Shown: positions 23,718 through 32,725, counted from the first letter of the stretch. The stretch: DNA of 64,000 nt from Gammaproteobacteria bacterium (GCA_029863305.1 JAOTVR010000005.1:21458-85457); one strand, 5' to 3'. A program made the numbers and translations. Notes: generated by a model from the letters alone, not told the origin.

Positions 23718-26700
23718 CTAGTCCTGCCTGCTTTCCGAACCCGCGGATAATTGCACGGCGGCTTCCGTTATCGCTGCCGAATCGTCTGACTCGGCGGCGT
23801 CGACGTTATCCTGCTCCTCGATTCCGAGTGGCGCAGCGATCGGCATCCGGTAGGCATACGTGTCGATCGATCGCAGAAACCCACCGCTGATCTCATTCTT
23901 GGCATATCGTCCCGGCATCAGAACCGCCAGCTGGTCGAGACTCTTTTGCACCCAGGGGTTATAAATACCGCCAGCGAGTAACTCGAAGTTTTCCTCGTGA
24001 ACATCGATGGCCCGTTCCTCGAACGGATACGCTTCCTCTTCGATCACCAGCTCGTAGTCAACCTTTTCGGCTTCGCTCAGACCGGACGGACGCTCCGACT
24101 CCATCAAAGCCGTGCTGAATTCCATGTAGATCTCGGCAATATAGAAAGTCGCAGCTGCCGTGACCTCAGCGACTTCGTAGGCGACGAGATTTTCGAAAGC
24201 CTCCATCGCCGCATCCATTCGCTGCTGTTTATCTGCCAGGCTTTGCTCGAAGGGCTGGACCAGCCTGAGGCCCGCGAAGTGCTCGTAGCCCAGCTCCGCG
24301 AGTACCAGCGCAGCTTTCGCTGCAAGATATCTGCTGCGGTCCGTCCGCCCGTCTCCGGCCTCAGAATCCGCGGCGACGATTTCGTTCAGTTGCTCGTGAT
24401 ATCGCGTGTAGTCGAGTTCGGCTTTGAATATCTCGGCGAGTCGGGTTCGGGTTTGCATCGCGATATCAAGCGGTCGCGGATACTCGCTGACGTAGCGTTC
24501 GTACACACGAATCGCGTCGCTCAGAACGCTAACCTCGTCGTACAGCTCCCCTGCGGTGAGCAGTGCCTCACGACTCAGCACAGGATCTGTTGCCTCGGCG
24601 GCGATTCGCTCGTGCTCGGCCGCAGATCGTGCAACCTGCCCGTCCTCGCGATAGACGAAAGCCAGCTGTTTCGTTGCCTCGGCGCGCAGTTCGTGTTCCG
24701 GGTGCGACAGCCGAAATTCTTCGAGCACCCCGGACGCCAGTGCCCAGTCCTGAAGCTTGATCAAAGCGGCCGCGGCATCGTATTCAGCCGACGTACGAAT
24801 ATCCGACGTTGGGGCGACATCCTTGATTCGCAGGAAGTGTTCGGCGGCCGCGCGATAGTCCTCCAGGAGGTTGGCCTGCTCTCCTTGTTTGTAAATAGCC
24901 GCAGCCAGCCCATCGACGACCGCGGCCCGTGATTCGTCATCGTCTGACGTAAGCGCCAGCACATTCATGTAGGCATGCTCTGCATTCTGGTAATCGGCAA
25001 TATCGATCGACGAATGTGCGATGACGGCCCAGGCCGAACGCAATAACGCAGTATCCGTTCCGGGATACCGGTCGATGAGTTTCTGCGCCGATGCTATTGC
25101 GGCCTCGAAGTCTTTCATCTCGTAAAGGTCGTCGGCGGCCGCCCCAAGAACGACCGGCGCCTGCTCATGGTCCGCAAAGGTGTCGGCGAATCTGAGCGAA
25201 CTCCTGACCGTCGATTTCTTGACCTCGAGCCGACGCGCCCCGGTTGCCTGTTCGAGATCCTGCCGATGTGCAAAAACGGCAGCATAGCCCGCAGCCGAGG
25301 CCTGCTCATGTTGCTCGTACTCGTATGCTGTTCGCTCATATTCGACAGCTGCCTCGCCAAAATCCTTATTCTCCAACAGTAAATCGGCGAGTTGATAATT
25401 AACCTGCGGCGACTGCTCATCCCTGGGAAATGAATACAAGAACTGGCGGTACCAGCGTTGCGACTCAAAGAAGTTCGCCGCCTGATCGTCAACGAGGTTT
25501 ACGTTTTGGTAAAGCGCGTGATAGTGGCCGGCCAGATCTGTCAGATTCGTCTTGAGAAACCCGACGACCTCCCCGGTTTCGTCAACATCGAAGTAATTCC
25601 AATAGTCCGCATCCAGCGCATAGTTCAGCGCGAACTCCTTTTTTGCCTCGACGACGAGCAGCGGGAACCCGGCCTCGCCGAATATTTCGACCACACGCAT
25701 ACTGAAATGCGGAGCAACCTTGTGGAACGGATTGAGTCGGACGAAGGATTTGTACACCGACGCCGCGTCGTCATAGCGAAGCTTGCCAAAGTAGAATTCT
25801 CCCAGATTGCCGTAGATCTTGTCGGCATAGCTGCGGTGACCGTTAGCCGAAAAGTACTCGTCCACGACTTCGGCGCCGCCGATATTCGAGAAACTGAGGC
25901 TGATTACGCGAAAAGTGTCCGCTACCCGGTGTTCATCGTTTTCTGCATAATCCTCATCGAAGTCGTAGCCAATCGACAATCGGTAGTCGAGCATGGCCAT
26001 ATAATTGTGCAGCGCCTCTACATACATGCTCTGCTTGTACAGTGTCCACCCGAGCTTATATAAGGCCAGTTCAAAATAGGATGAGGTGCTGCCCATCCTG
26101 ATGATTGCGCCGTAGGCGTCTTCAGCGTCGAGGAATTTTTTCCGCACGAAGAAATACTCGCCTCGCCGGAACTGAACCTCGTCGACGTAATTCGAGTATG
26201 GGTACTCGGCCACAAGGCGATCCATTACAACCATGGCATCATCAGGCTGCCCGATCTCATCGTACGCACGTGACATCTGGTAAAGTACTTTGTCGTTGCG
26301 TTCGTAGTTCGGATACTTCTCGAGTATTTGTCGATAGGTCTTGATTGCTTCGCGTGGTCCGGTCGGGACGGCACCGTTGCCCGCCTCCGGCAGCTGCACG
26401 TCGAACTGCGTCTTGGTCGACAGTAGTTCTTCCCGTCCCGTCGCCCGCCTTTCGAAATCCTGATCGGACTCCGACGGTTCGACCGGCCCGGTCGTTTCTG
26501 CTCCGGTCACAGTCGCCGCGGATTGCTGTGCGGCTTCCGGCGCCGCCATCTCGACGATGTCCCCGCTGCCGAGCACACCGTAAGCCTGCTCGATCTGCAA
26601 GTCGGCAAGACGTCGCATTGCCTCGGGCGTTCGCGCGCTTTCCGACGTCTCTTCCAGATAGCGGCGATAACTTTGTGCCGCACGATCGAGGCTGTCTTCG

Positions 26701-26825
26701 AGGTATACCTCTTCGACGTCCGCCGTGACATCCTGTAGTTCGGCGAGCGTGCCCTGGGGACTCGTCGTTGCACAACCACTGGCCGCCAGACAGGCAACGG
26801 CGATGATGACGTTGCGCTGCCGCAT
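23718..26825 (-). CDS. Large TPR lipoprotein (AgmU/GltD-like)
   Basis: A 1035-residue protein with a lipoprotein signal (NVIIAVACLAASGCATT) and a long series of TPR-type helix pairs from about residue 160 to 860, such as YRQILEKYPNYERNDKVLYQ, ALYKLGWTLYKQSMYVEALH, YGNLGEFYFGKLRYDDAASV and AVVERLYPGT-like spacing near the middle. The C-terminal block (EEEAYPFEERAIDVHEEN, then YNPWVQKSLDQLAVLMPGRY) resembles the conserved tail of AgmU/GltD-type gliding proteins. Starts at GTG 26828 or ATG 26825 are possible; the ATG overlaps the preceding stop as TGATG. Such proteins are periplasmic scaffolds. Identification as a GltD relative is by architecture and context, not a database match. Confidence 0.85.
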   Translation of the reverse strand: MRQRNVIIAVACLAASGCATTSPQGTLAELQDVTADVEEVYLEDSLDRAAQSYRRYLEETSESARTPEAMRRLADLQIEQAYGVLGSGDIVEMAAPEAAQQSAATVTGAETTGPVEPSESDQDFERRATGREELLSTKTQFDVQLPEAGNGAVPTGPREAIKTYRQILEKYPNYERNDKVLYQMSRAYDEIGQPDDAMVVMDRLVAEYPYSNYVDEVQFRRGEYFFVRKKFLDAEDAYGAIIRMGSTSSYFELALYKLGWTLYKQSMYVEALHNYMAMLDYRLSIGYDFDEDYAENDEHRVADTFRVISLSFSNIGGAEVVDEYFSANGHRSYADKIYGNLGEFYFGKLRYDDAASVYKSFVRLNPFHKVAPHFSMRVVEIFGEAGFPLLVVEAKKEFALNYALDADYWNYFDVDETGEVVGFLKTNLTDLAGHYHALYQNVNLVDDQAANFFESQRWYRQFLYSFPRDEQSPQVNYQLADLLLENKDFGEAAVEYERTAYEYEQHEQASAAGYAAVFAHRQDLEQATGARRLEVKKSTVRSSLRFADTFADHEQAPVVLGAAADDLYEMKDFEAAIASAQKLIDRYPGTDTALLRSAWAVIAHSSIDIADYQNAEHAYMNVLALTSDDDESRAAVVDGLAAAIYKQGEQANLLEDYRAAAEHFLRIKDVAPTSDIRTSAEYDAAAALIKLQDWALASGVLEEFRLSHPEHELRAEATKQLAFVYREDGQVARSAAEHERIAAEATDPVLSREALLTAGELYDEVSVLSDAIRVYERYVSEYPRPLDIAMQTRTRLAEIFKAELDYTRYHEQLNEIVAADSEAGDGRTDRSRYLAAKAALVLAELGYEHFAGLRLVQPFEQSLADKQQRMDAAMEAFENLVAYEVAEVTAAATFYIAEIYMEFSTALMESERPSGLSEAEKVDYELVIEEEAYPFEERAIDVHEENFELLAGGIYNPWVQKSLDQLAVLMPGRYAKNEISGGFLRSIDTYAYRMPIAAPLGIEEQDNVDAAESDDSAAITEAAVQLSAGSESRQD

Positions 26826-28708
26826 CACTGTTCGCCCACTTTGGCCTGGGCCTGGGTCGCGCGGTCGTAACTGTCGGCCAGTGCGAACCGCGCCTTGTCC
26901 CTGTAATTCTCGAGTCGCCCGCGTCGCGCAATCAACTCTTCGATGGCCACGACCTCCAGCAGGTGTCCCTGACGGGCCATGAGCCGGTCGATCTTCTCGA
27001 CGGCCATCTGTGCATGAGCGCGTAGCCGCTTGATCGGCTTCTCATAACCCACAAAGCTGTGCGTCGCGGCCTGCCGGGCACGCACGTATTGATCGTATTT
27101 ATCCTGCAGGATTGCCATGGCACTGTCGAGGCCACGCAGGTTCTCGTCGAATTTTGTCAGGCGATCGTGAAACTCGGTCTCGAGCGTCCATGTCAGCAGA
27201 CCCTTGAGGCGCGCCAGTCGCCTTTTCGAGGACTCCGCAGCCGGCGAGCTCAGGCCATGCAACTGCGTTTCGATTTGCTCGATCCGCCGCATAATGGCCT
27301 GCTCTTCGCGCGTCGCGAGAAACTTCGGTTGTGGTTTGGTGAGCATGTCGTCACGGCGTTGCACGAGCATTTTGTGTTGCTCGATACGCAAGCGCATTCT
27401 CGAATCCAACTCGCGAAATTCTGTGTCCACATCCGGCAGGAGCGGCTCGTAATGAGCGTGGCGGATGTCCACCATTTCATCGAAGGAGTCGAAACTGCCG
27501 TTCCAGGCGATCAGCTTGCGGCGCAGGTCCGCAAGATCCAGGTAATTCTGCAAGCCGGTCTGAAAATCGTGCGATGCGAGCAATTGCATCAGGTAGTACG
27601 TTTCCGGTGTTTCGGGCAGAGCGCGCAGGCGAATAACCCAATCCTTGTCCTTGCGGATTTCCTCTCGGATCAATGCCTCCAGGAACTTGCCTTCCCGGAT
27701 GCTCTCGATCGAAGCATTGAGCTTGTCGACTTCGGCTCCGAATGAATCCAGCGCGCGTCCGTAGAATACTGCCGCGCGGCCGTGCACGTTCAGTTTGCCG
27801 TAGGCATACGGCAACGCGAGCATCGCCTCCTGCGTGGCCCGATCCGTAACTTCACGGTCGGCCAGTATCTTCCACGGAACCACAGCTCTTTCGAAGTTGT
27901 CGATCGACAGGTTGGCCCAACCCGAACTCAGCAGCGCCTGGTTGGAGAACGGACCGTCGAGACGTACGCGATTCAGAAACGGGACGGCTTTGTCGTATTC
28001 GCCGTCCTCGAGAAAGATTGTCCCGAGTACGAGATTTGATTTGTCACGAATTGCCATTTCGGCCGGATCATCTGTCGTGACCTGTCCGGCTCTCTCCAGT
28101 TGTTCAAGCGCTGCCTGCCGCTGATTGTCCTGCAGATAGGCGATGCCGAGATTGTAAGCCGCGAAAGCACCAAAACTGTCCGAACCCTGCAAGCCCTTGA
28201 GAACGTCAATCGAGTCCGCCGCACGCCCCTCTGCCAGATAGATATTCGCCCGCAGGAATTCGATATCGTCGCGAATCGATGCAGGTATTTTGCCATCGAT
28301 ACGGCCGAGTGCTCGCAGCGCGTCCGTGATCTGGTTCTTTTGAAAGTGGATTCGGGCCAGTCTGTACGCCGCATCGTTGCGCACGACTTCATCGACGGCG
28401 CCTTCGAGAACAGCCTTGATCGCACGACCTGCGCGATGGTGCATTCGATAACGCAGCTCGAAATCGCCAAGCGAGAATTCGGCGTCGTCGATATGATAAT
28501 AGAGAGTGTCGAGTTCGGGCTCGTCGATCTCGTCGTACTGTTTGACTTCGGTATCAAGCCGTTCGAGGGCCTCGAAGAATTGCCCCTGGTGTGCATAGTA
28601 AAGCGCTTCGCCGAAGTACAAATCCTTCAGATCTTCACCTCGACTTGGACTCGTTGCCAGACCAACAGACAGCAGCAGCCCGATCACACACAGCGGTGCC
28701 CGGCCCAT
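26825..28708 (-). CDS. Exported TPR protein of the envelope-machine operon
   Basis: A 627-residue protein with a signal peptide (MGRAPLCVIGLLLSVGLATS) and TPR-like repeats through residue about 330, including YFGEALYYAHQGQFFEALER, AAYRLARIHFQKNQITDALR and AAYNLGIAYLQDNQRQAALE. The region from about 400 to 620 is strongly helical with many Arg, Glu and Gln (for example LDSRMRLRIEQHKMLVQRRD and IMRRIEQIETQLHGL), suggesting coiled coil. It has no lipobox. The stop overlaps the start of the big TPR lipoprotein and its start is 3 bp after the first gene of the operon. It may correspond to the GltE/AglT position in Myxococcus-type clusters, which is inference from size and order. Confidence 0.85.
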   Translation of the reverse strand: MGRAPLCVIGLLLSVGLATSPSRGEDLKDLYFGEALYYAHQGQFFEALERLDTEVKQYDEIDEPELDTLYYHIDDAEFSLGDFELRYRMHHRAGRAIKAVLEGAVDEVVRNDAAYRLARIHFQKNQITDALRALGRIDGKIPASIRDDIEFLRANIYLAEGRAADSIDVLKGLQGSDSFGAFAAYNLGIAYLQDNQRQAALEQLERAGQVTTDDPAEMAIRDKSNLVLGTIFLEDGEYDKAVPFLNRVRLDGPFSNQALLSSGWANLSIDNFERAVVPWKILADREVTDRATQEAMLALPYAYGKLNVHGRAAVFYGRALDSFGAEVDKLNASIESIREGKFLEALIREEIRKDKDWVIRLRALPETPETYYLMQLLASHDFQTGLQNYLDLADLRRKLIAWNGSFDSFDEMVDIRHAHYEPLLPDVDTEFRELDSRMRLRIEQHKMLVQRRDDMLTKPQPKFLATREEQAIMRRIEQIETQLHGLSSPAAESSKRRLARLKGLLTWTLETEFHDRLTKFDENLRGLDSAMAILQDKYDQYVRARQAATHSFVGYEKPIKRLRAHAQMAVEKIDRLMARQGHLLEVVAIEELIARRGRLENYRDKARFALADSYDRATQAQAKVGEQ

Positions 28709-28711
28709 GGT

Positions 28712-29242
28712 CTACCAGTCTCCGACCTGAATTCCGCTCGCTCCGAGACCGGGCCCGGCCAGGGTGATGCCAAGCGCTTTTGGCTTGACACCCTTGGCAA
28801 AACCAAAAGTGTCCGACAGGCTGAAGTCCTTGCCGCTCTTCAGCTTGCCCATCATGGTGACGCGCAGTTCGTGGTCGCCGGTGACGATGTTGCCGGTATA
28901 GACACGCTGCACGCCGCCTTTTTGCAGCGCCTCCAGTTCCTGAAAACTGTAGATGTGGTGGGTGGCCATTTCTCCGTTAATCTCGATCTGTAGCGCATCG
29001 AGCCGAAATGCCTCATCCTCGGCCATCGAGACGAAAACCGCGATTTGCGTGTTCGATGGGTACAGTAATCGTTCTTCGAGATTGCTGAGCTCCGACGCGA
29101 TATTCAGTACGTCGGATTTGATTTCCTGAACCTGGCCATCGAGGCTGCGCAGCTCGTCGCCGGATATGTCCTGCGCGCTGCCGGGGGCTGCCAGGCCCGC
29201 GGCCAACAGCGCGAGCACGAACGTACGTATCGGTGTCGACAT
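28712..29242 (-). CDS. Exported beta-rich protein, first gene of the envelope-machine operon
   Basis: A 176-residue protein with a signal peptide (RTFVLALLAAGLAAPGSAQD), a short coiled-coil segment (LDGQVQEIKSDVLNIASELS) and a beta-rich domain containing SNTQIAVFVSMAEDEAF, LQIEINGEMATHHIYS, LQKGGVQRVYTGNIVTGDHE and FAKGVKPKALGITLAG. The start at ATG 29242 is chosen over TTG 29248 because AAGGGA then lies 8 bases upstream. I do not recognise a characterised family, but the same kind of small secreted domain tends to sit beside TPR genes in such loci. A TTTACA-N9-TGTAAA palindrome lies just upstream. Confidence 0.8.
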   Translation of the reverse strand: MSTPIRTFVLALLAAGLAAPGSAQDISGDELRSLDGQVQEIKSDVLNIASELSNLEERLLYPSNTQIAVFVSMAEDEAFRLDALQIEINGEMATHHIYSFQELEALQKGGVQRVYTGNIVTGDHELRVTMMGKLKSGKDFSLSDTFGFAKGVKPKALGITLAGPGLGASGIQVGDW

Positions 29243-29259
29243 CTCCAAAGTCCCTTTAA

Positions 29260-29280
29260 TTTACATAATCCATTTGTAAA
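29260..29280. promoter_or_regulatory. Inverted repeat TTTACA-N9-TGTAAA, operator candidate
   Basis: A perfect 6-bp inverted repeat lies 18 bp upstream of the first envelope-machine gene, between it and the divergent winged-helix gene. On the minus strand a weak -35/-10 pair (TTGCCG, 16 bp, TATGTA) overlaps it. Position and symmetry suggest a repressor or activator site, but short A/T-rich palindromes occur by chance. Confidence 0.35.
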
Positions 29281-29413
29281 TGCCGGCAAGGCTAAACCTC
29301 GCGGCAGCGCTGCGGGCAATCGATAGTGTTGAGGAATTGACTTGCTTTATCTGTGAACTGCGACACAAATCCACGGCACTGCAGAATCATAGTATTCGGC
29401 GTGGAACAGGATC

Positions 29414-30040
29414 GTGCCGTTGAATGCAATCTTTCAGGAAGTTGGAACTACCATTTACGACGCCTTCGTATGGCCCGGTAATTTCCTTCTGTCAGAGCTT
29501 GTCGGACTTGCTCCGCATCTGGCGGCGGATCTCGGGCTTGTCGATCCGCAGCGCTCAGCCGTGCTGCTGGCATTTGTCTCACTCGCGGCCTGGACATTGT
29601 TGATCCTGGTTGTTCTGAAAATCGTCAAGCTACTGCAAGGCTTCGTCAGAATCGTCAATTCAACGCTGCGGATTATCGTCTTTCGCATCTCATTGGTGCT
29701 GGCAAATGCGAAGACGAGGCTCGTGTGCAAACTTCGGCAGTTGATTCCGCGTCGATCACAAGATGCTGCTGCCCTTCTGGAGGTGGAGCTCGACGACCGC
29801 GACATGGCGGTGCTGCGATCTGCCGCGGCGCGCGGACCCGGATTTACAACCTCCGCACCCGAATTGGCTGAACAATTACCACTGCGGCCAGCTCAGATCC
29901 AGCGGAGCCTCGACCGCTTGAGAGGAAACAAAATGCTCGAGTACGTCATCGGCTCGACCGACGGCTTCGACAATTATCGTGTCAGCCAAATGGGCACGGC
30001 GTTTGTCCTGAACTGGGAGCGTCAGGCGCGCAAACCGTAA
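29414..30040 (+). CDS. Membrane-anchored winged-helix protein
   Basis: A 208-residue protein with a hydrophobic segment at about 47-70 (AVLLAFVSLAAWTLLILVVL), a following amphipathic basic region, and a C-terminal winged-helix-like domain (about 125-200): DRDMAVLRSAAARGPGFTT, ELAEQLPLRPAQIQRSLDRL as the helix-turn-helix, and LEYVIGSTDGFDNYRVSQMG as the wing. The start is GTG at 29414; TTG at 29420, with AGGA at 8 bases, is an alternative. It is transcribed away from the envelope-machine operon with 171 bp between the starts. A one-component membrane regulator of that operon is plausible but unproven. Confidence 0.75.
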   Translation: MPLNAIFQEVGTTIYDAFVWPGNFLLSELVGLAPHLAADLGLVDPQRSAVLLAFVSLAAWTLLILVVLKIVKLLQGFVRIVNSTLRIIVFRISLVLANAKTRLVCKLRQLIPRRSQDAAALLEVELDDRDMAVLRSAAARGPGFTTSAPELAEQLPLRPAQIQRSLDRLRGNKMLEYVIGSTDGFDNYRVSQMGTAFVLNWERQARKP

Positions 30041-30157
30041 TTTCCCGGTCATTCGATCCTGTTACTCCTATAATCTGTCTGTCGGATCGCGCGTGCTACG
30101 TATCCGCGCAACAATGACCCAACAAAAGACCCGTAATTAATGATTGAGGAGTAGACC

Positions 30158-30610
30158 ATGAAGTCACGACTTGTAGCTGTTCTAGGCATTATTCTGCTGG
30201 CGACACTGGGTAGCAATTCTGTATCGGCGCAAGACCACGAGCGCAACTGGGAGACCGGCAACATTGTCCAGGTAACGAACGTCCACATAAAGGACGGTAT
30301 GTTCAACGCCTACATTAATGATTTGAATAATGTCTGGCGTAAATTCCTTGACGAGCAAATGAAAGACGGATCGGTCATCGATTATGGCGTCTACTCGAAC
30401 CCGAATTCGCGCAGAGGCGAGCCTGATCTCATCCTGACCGTAACCTACGCCAACTGGGCCGCATTCGATCGTGGCGTCGAGTACTTCGAGGAAATCGGAT
30501 CCAGGGTCCTTGGCTCGCCGGAAGACATGCGAAAGGCCAATATCGATCGCGGCGAATTACGCGAGATTGGTAGCACCACGGTTCTCCAGGAAATAAAATT
30601 CAGGGACTGA
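30158..30610 (+). CDS. Small exported protein of unknown function
   Basis: A 150-residue product with a clear signal peptide (RLVAVLGIILLATLGSNSVS, cleaved near AQD) and a strong GAGGAG ribosome site 7 bases upstream. The mature part alternates strands and helices (NIVQVTNVHIKDGMFNAYI, GSVIDYGVYSNP, DLILTVTYANWAAFDRGVEY), which could be a ferredoxin-like dimeric alpha-beta barrel of the kind seen in monooxygenase-type or stress proteins. No catalytic motif is recognisable. It stands alone, 37 bp before the UshA-like gene, with which it may be co-transcribed. Confidence 0.8.
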   Translation: MKSRLVAVLGIILLATLGSNSVSAQDHERNWETGNIVQVTNVHIKDGMFNAYINDLNNVWRKFLDEQMKDGSVIDYGVYSNPNSRRGEPDLILTVTYANWAAFDRGVEYFEEIGSRVLGSPEDMRKANIDRGELREIGSTTVLQEIKFRD

Positions 30611-30647
30611 TGACTCAGAGATCGCCTATCGTATGGAGTAGCGCGCT

Positions 30648-32237
30648 GTGAGAACCGGAGTCTCCAGGCAGGCGCGCCGACTTGTCGTCGGCATCGGCGT
30701 CATTTGGCTGCTGGCCGCGTGCGGCCAGCAGAGCCATGCCGACGCGGCGCCCGATAAGGTGGTCACGCTGTTATTTACGAACGACATCGAAAGCGCCTAC
30801 GAATCGGTGCCCGCCTGGTGGCTGGAAGACATAGAACGCATCGGTGGCATCCCCGAACTGGCAACACTGATCAACACGATTCGTGACGAGGAACCGAATG
30901 TATTCCTCTTCGATGCCGGCGATATTTTTACCGGCGCGCTATCGCGCCTCACCGATGGCGCCCTGATGTTCGAATTCATGATTTCCATGGGCTACGACGC
31001 CATGGCGATCGGCAACCACGAGTTCGACTACGGCGAGGCAAAGCTCGAATGGCAGAAGAACCGTGTGCCTTTCCCGGTTCTGGGCGCAAATCTGTATTAC
31101 AAGGACACCAAGTTCCCGTTCGCGCAACCGCATGCAATTATCGAACGCGACGGCATTCGCATCGGCGTCGTTGGTATTCTCGGCCAGGATGCCGCCAGCA
31201 CCGCGGTCGCACGCGACCACATCGATGAACTGGATGTTACCGACCCGGCAGAAGCCGTCGCCCGGTCTGTCAAGGAACTCCGCGATGATGTGGACCTGAT
31301 CGTATTGCTGACGCACATGGGGCACACGGCTCCGATGCAAACCGATGCGGAAGCAGACCCGCGCCTCGCGCGCGATATCGATGCGGATCTGGCGCTGGCC
31401 GGCTCGGTGGAAGGAATTGACGTGCTGTTTGGAGGCCATGCCGATGCGGGCACCCCGGAGCCCGTTGTGCAACCCGAGACCGGCACGATTGTGATGCAGA
31501 CCTACGGGCAGGCCACCTACCTGGGCTTCCTGCAATTGACGCTCGATGGCCTGAGTGGCGAAATAAAAAGTTACGACGGTGGCCTGATCCCTGTCGATGC
31601 GACCAGTCTCGAGCCGGATCCCGTCATTGTTGCGAAGAACGCGCGCTACGAGCAGGCGTTTCCGGAGATCATGCAAGTCGTCGGTCGCAACGAAGCGCGA
31701 CTTAACCGCAAGTACTTTGACGAATCCGATATCGGCAATCTCATTGCCGATATCAAGGTATATAGTACCGGCGCCGATATCGGCCTGATGCATCCCGGCG
31801 GTATTCGCAAAGACTTGCCGAAGGGGGATATCCGCATTCTGGACATCCTGGATACGAGTCCTTTCGTCGATGATGTCGTTGTTGTCGAGATGACAGGCGC
31901 GTTGCTGAAGCGCGCGCTCGAGCAGTCATTTTCGCATTTGCGCGGCCTGATGCAGGTCGCCGGCATTGAAACCGTCTACGACACCTCCCGGCCGGTCGGT
32001 ACTCGACTCATCTCGGTCACTCATCGGGGCCGAGCGATTCAGGATACGGATACATTCGAAGTCGCAGTATCGGGCATCATCGCGCGCGGTGGCGACCACT
32101 TCGACATGTTTCTCGAGACGAAAACCTTACGGGAATACGTGCCACTGTCCGAACTGATGATCGCCTACTACCGTGAACATGGCAGCGTTGCGGTACCTGT
32201 CGCCGGCCGCCAGAAAGACCTGGCCACAAACGACTGA
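30648..32237 (+). CDS. 5'-nucleotidase/UshA-like metallophosphoesterase lipoprotein
   Basis: A 529-residue protein with a GTG start, GGAG 9 bases upstream, and a lipoprotein signal (VIWLLAACGQQ, Cys25). The metallophosphoesterase domain shows DAGDIFTGALSR, GNHEFDYG, LLTHMGH and FGGHADAG, which supply most metal ligands. The first motif reads TNDIES, with Glu48 where UshA-type enzymes have His. The C-terminal 5'-nucleotidase domain (about 330-515) contains NLIADIKVYSTGADIGLMHPGGIRKDLPKG and IIARGGDHFDMF. Family members hydrolyse nucleotides or cyclic nucleotides in the periplasm. The His-to-Glu change occurs in a site that usually binds metal 1, so substrate or metal preference may differ. Confidence 0.9.
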   Translation: MRTGVSRQARRLVVGIGVIWLLAACGQQSHADAAPDKVVTLLFTNDIESAYESVPAWWLEDIERIGGIPELATLINTIRDEEPNVFLFDAGDIFTGALSRLTDGALMFEFMISMGYDAMAIGNHEFDYGEAKLEWQKNRVPFPVLGANLYYKDTKFPFAQPHAIIERDGIRIGVVGILGQDAASTAVARDHIDELDVTDPAEAVARSVKELRDDVDLIVLLTHMGHTAPMQTDAEADPRLARDIDADLALAGSVEGIDVLFGGHADAGTPEPVVQPETGTIVMQTYGQATYLGFLQLTLDGLSGEIKSYDGGLIPVDATSLEPDPVIVAKNARYEQAFPEIMQVVGRNEARLNRKYFDESDIGNLIADIKVYSTGADIGLMHPGGIRKDLPKGDIRILDILDTSPFVDDVVVVEMTGALLKRALEQSFSHLRGLMQVAGIETVYDTSRPVGTRLISVTHRGRAIQDTDTFEVAVSGIIARGGDHFDMFLETKTLREYVPLSELMIAYYREHGSVAVPVAGRQKDLATND

Positions 32238-32262
32238 AGTAGTCGGTTTCCTGATCAGTCGT
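32230..32262. terminator. Inverted repeat spanning two convergent stop codons
   Basis: ACGACTGA (32230-32237) and TCAGTCGT (32255-32262) form a perfect 8-bp inverted repeat with a 17-bp loop. The two arms contain the TGA stops of the rightward UshA-like gene and the leftward membrane-protein gene. There is no T tract, so a bidirectional terminator is only a possibility. Confidence 0.35.
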
Positions 32263-32698
32263 CGACATCCTCAACGTTGATCTGTCCCGTGATCCTGCGC
32301 CAGACATGTGACCAGGAGACACCGACGGCAAGCACAATGGCGAAACCAACGAGCAATATCCAGGTGACCGCGGACACCGATTCAATTTTCAGCAAGCCGA
32401 TATCGACTAGTAACCAGATAAGCGCGCCCAGTACCAGGCCCGCGAGCGCCACGCCAAGCGTGCCCAGCGCCCTCCACGTCGCGATCCAGTACACAACCCA
32501 GCCGATCAGCAATACGGCAACCAACAGAAGGTGCAATGGGCCGAATGCGCTGTCGGCAATAGCCGCCGTTATCCAGTGATACGCGGATTGTCTGCTCGGG
32601 TTATACGTCAGCAAGACCAATGCCAATGCGGCGACAAACCGCCATAAGAAGCCGATGGCCGTCAAGCCGCCGGAATGCGTGTCATTCTTGTCTGCCAT
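32255..32698 (-). CDS. Small inner-membrane protein with four helices (DUF6524-like)
   Basis: A 147-residue protein with four predicted membrane helices: FLWRFVAALALVLLTYNP, LHLLLVAVLLIGWVVYWIAT, LGTLGVALAGLVLGALIWLL and AVTWILLVGFAIVLAVGVSW. The motif LLTYNPS-x-x-S-x-x-HW after helix 1 is like a family of small uncharacterised proteobacterial membrane proteins (I believe DUF6524, from memory). AAGGA lies 7 bases before the ATG. It follows the Na/Pi cotransporter gene by 27 bp in the same direction. Confidence 0.75.
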   Translation of the reverse strand: MADKNDTHSGGLTAIGFLWRFVAALALVLLTYNPSRQSAYHWITAAIADSAFGPLHLLLVAVLLIGWVVYWIATWRALGTLGVALAGLVLGALIWLLVDIGLLKIESVSAVTWILLVGFAIVLAVGVSWSHVWRRITGQINVEDVDD

Positions 32699-32725
32699 CT
32701 CGGGTTCCTTTCTCGGTATCGAAGC

